Shown here: piece after piece, positions 5,167-5,450 of the stretch
How positions within the stretch are numbered: the first letter of the stretch is position 1
Layout of the letters: each line of letters opens with the position of its first letter
Assembly (NCBI GenBank): GCA_028279155.1
Contig: JANQST010000403.1
Location: forward strand, 1-5,450
Reading direction: 5' to 3'
DNA: 5,450 bases
Source: Cyclobacteriaceae bacterium
GTDB lineage: Bacteria; Bacteroidota; Bacteroidia; Cytophagales; Cyclobacteriaceae
The notes under the pieces: generated by a model
Database searches by the model: none
What the model saw: only the letters and a program-made list of their open reading frames with translations
What the model was told of the DNA's origin: nothing
Translations under genes and position numbers: made by a program

Positions 5167-5450
5167 TTAAAAAAGACTTTGCAACTCTTCAGAGACCGTC
5201 ATTGGTCTATGGCTTTCCCGATCCAATAGACACCAATTTGACTTAGCTTTTGCGGCGAGTTTATCATCACAATAAATTTCAACCACTCGCTCCGAGAACG
5301 GCCCTTTATAACCTGTCACAAAAGTTTTGATCTGAAGTTGTTCACCTAAAAAAACTTGTCTTTTGTATTCCAGATGATGGCTCCTGACCACCCAGTACAT
5401 TCTCGAATTGATCTCATCGTCTGTTTTGGAAAGCCAGTGCTCTTTGGAGA
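5167..5450 (-). CDS. Acyl-CoA thioesterase, hotdog (4HBT) family, C-terminal part (5' end outside window)
   Basis: The minus-strand frame is open from the window edge (first full codon 5448-5446) to TAA at 5169-5167, giving 93 residues. The visible part reads SKEHWLSKTDDEINSR, then MYWVVRSHHLEYKRQV, then GEQLQIKTFV, RVVEIYCDDKLAAKAKSNWCLLD and RPMTVSEEL. The internal Met at 5400 is not the true start, because coding continues upstream of it. 'V..h.leY......GE.l.i.T.V', 'R..EIY' and 'A.....W.LLD..t.RP' are the later strands of YbgC/FadM-like 4HBT thioesterases, which hydrolyse acyl-CoA thioesters in the cytoplasm as oligomers. Full-length proteins are about 130-150 residues, so some 40-50 N-terminal residues, including the usual catalytic Asp or Asn region, are outside the window. 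Substrate cannot be assigned. It converges on the lipoprotein gene and probably marks the return to core chromosome. Confidence 0.85.
   Translation of the reverse strand, partial: SKEHWLSKTDDEINSRMYWVVRSHHLEYKRQVFLGEQLQIKTFVTGYKGPFSERVVEIYCDDKLAAKAKSNWCLLDRESHRPMTVSEELQSLF

Noticed and set aside
5156..5185. Inverted TTGCA/TGCAA arms around an A-rich stretch at the convergent gene ends, as a possible terminator
   Set aside because: The arms are only five bases with a long loop, lie mostly within the thioesterase codons, and lack a GC-rich stem.

Overview
The window looks like an accessory stretch of a Bacteroidota chromosome (Cytophagia or Flavobacteriia-like). This is inferred from several traits: moderately AT-rich DNA, almost no Shine-Dalgarno sequences before the start codons, an exported protein predicted to be cleaved before Gln (CYS|QI), a lipoprotein with an acidic Cys-Ser-Glu-Asp N-terminus, and a Bacteroidota-style thioesterase at the right edge. 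No rRNA, tRNA, CRISPR array, transposase or integrase is visible.

Layout. (1) Positions 2-1521 hold the C-terminal end of an XRE/Cro-type helix-turn-helix regulator. Its stop shares one base with the start of a 424-residue exported/membrane protein that has a beta-rich N-terminal half and a three-helix channel-like C-terminus. (2) After a 171-bp gap, positions 1693-3830 hold a tight three-gene operon: a winged-helix protein with a helical tail, a four-TM protein with a large extracytoplasmic domain, and a three-TM protein with a long cytoplasmic helical domain. The genes are separated by 6 nt and then overlap by 4 nt. (3) On the minus strand, 4627 to 3827, lies a single-TM protein carrying an HNKLSVKP motif, followed by a small gene broken by one frameshift. 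The stop of the broken gene overlaps the stop of the plus-strand operon. (4) Divergent from that pair is a small lipoprotein with a Cys/Trp-rich tail (4726-5136). (5) The right edge holds the C-terminal part of a hotdog-fold (4HBT) acyl-CoA thioesterase on the minus strand, probably ordinary housekeeping sequence.

How the genes may work together. Two neighbouring modules each pair a DNA-binding-type protein with one or more membrane proteins of unknown function: XRE plus the channel-like protein, and winged helix plus two membrane proteins. This resembles regulated membrane-effector cassettes, but nothing here proves a function such as defence, stress sensing or transport. The best candidates for an undescribed system are the 1693-3830 operon and the XRE/channel-like pair. 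The frameshifted minus-strand gene and the mixed gene orientations fit a variable island next to a core gene.
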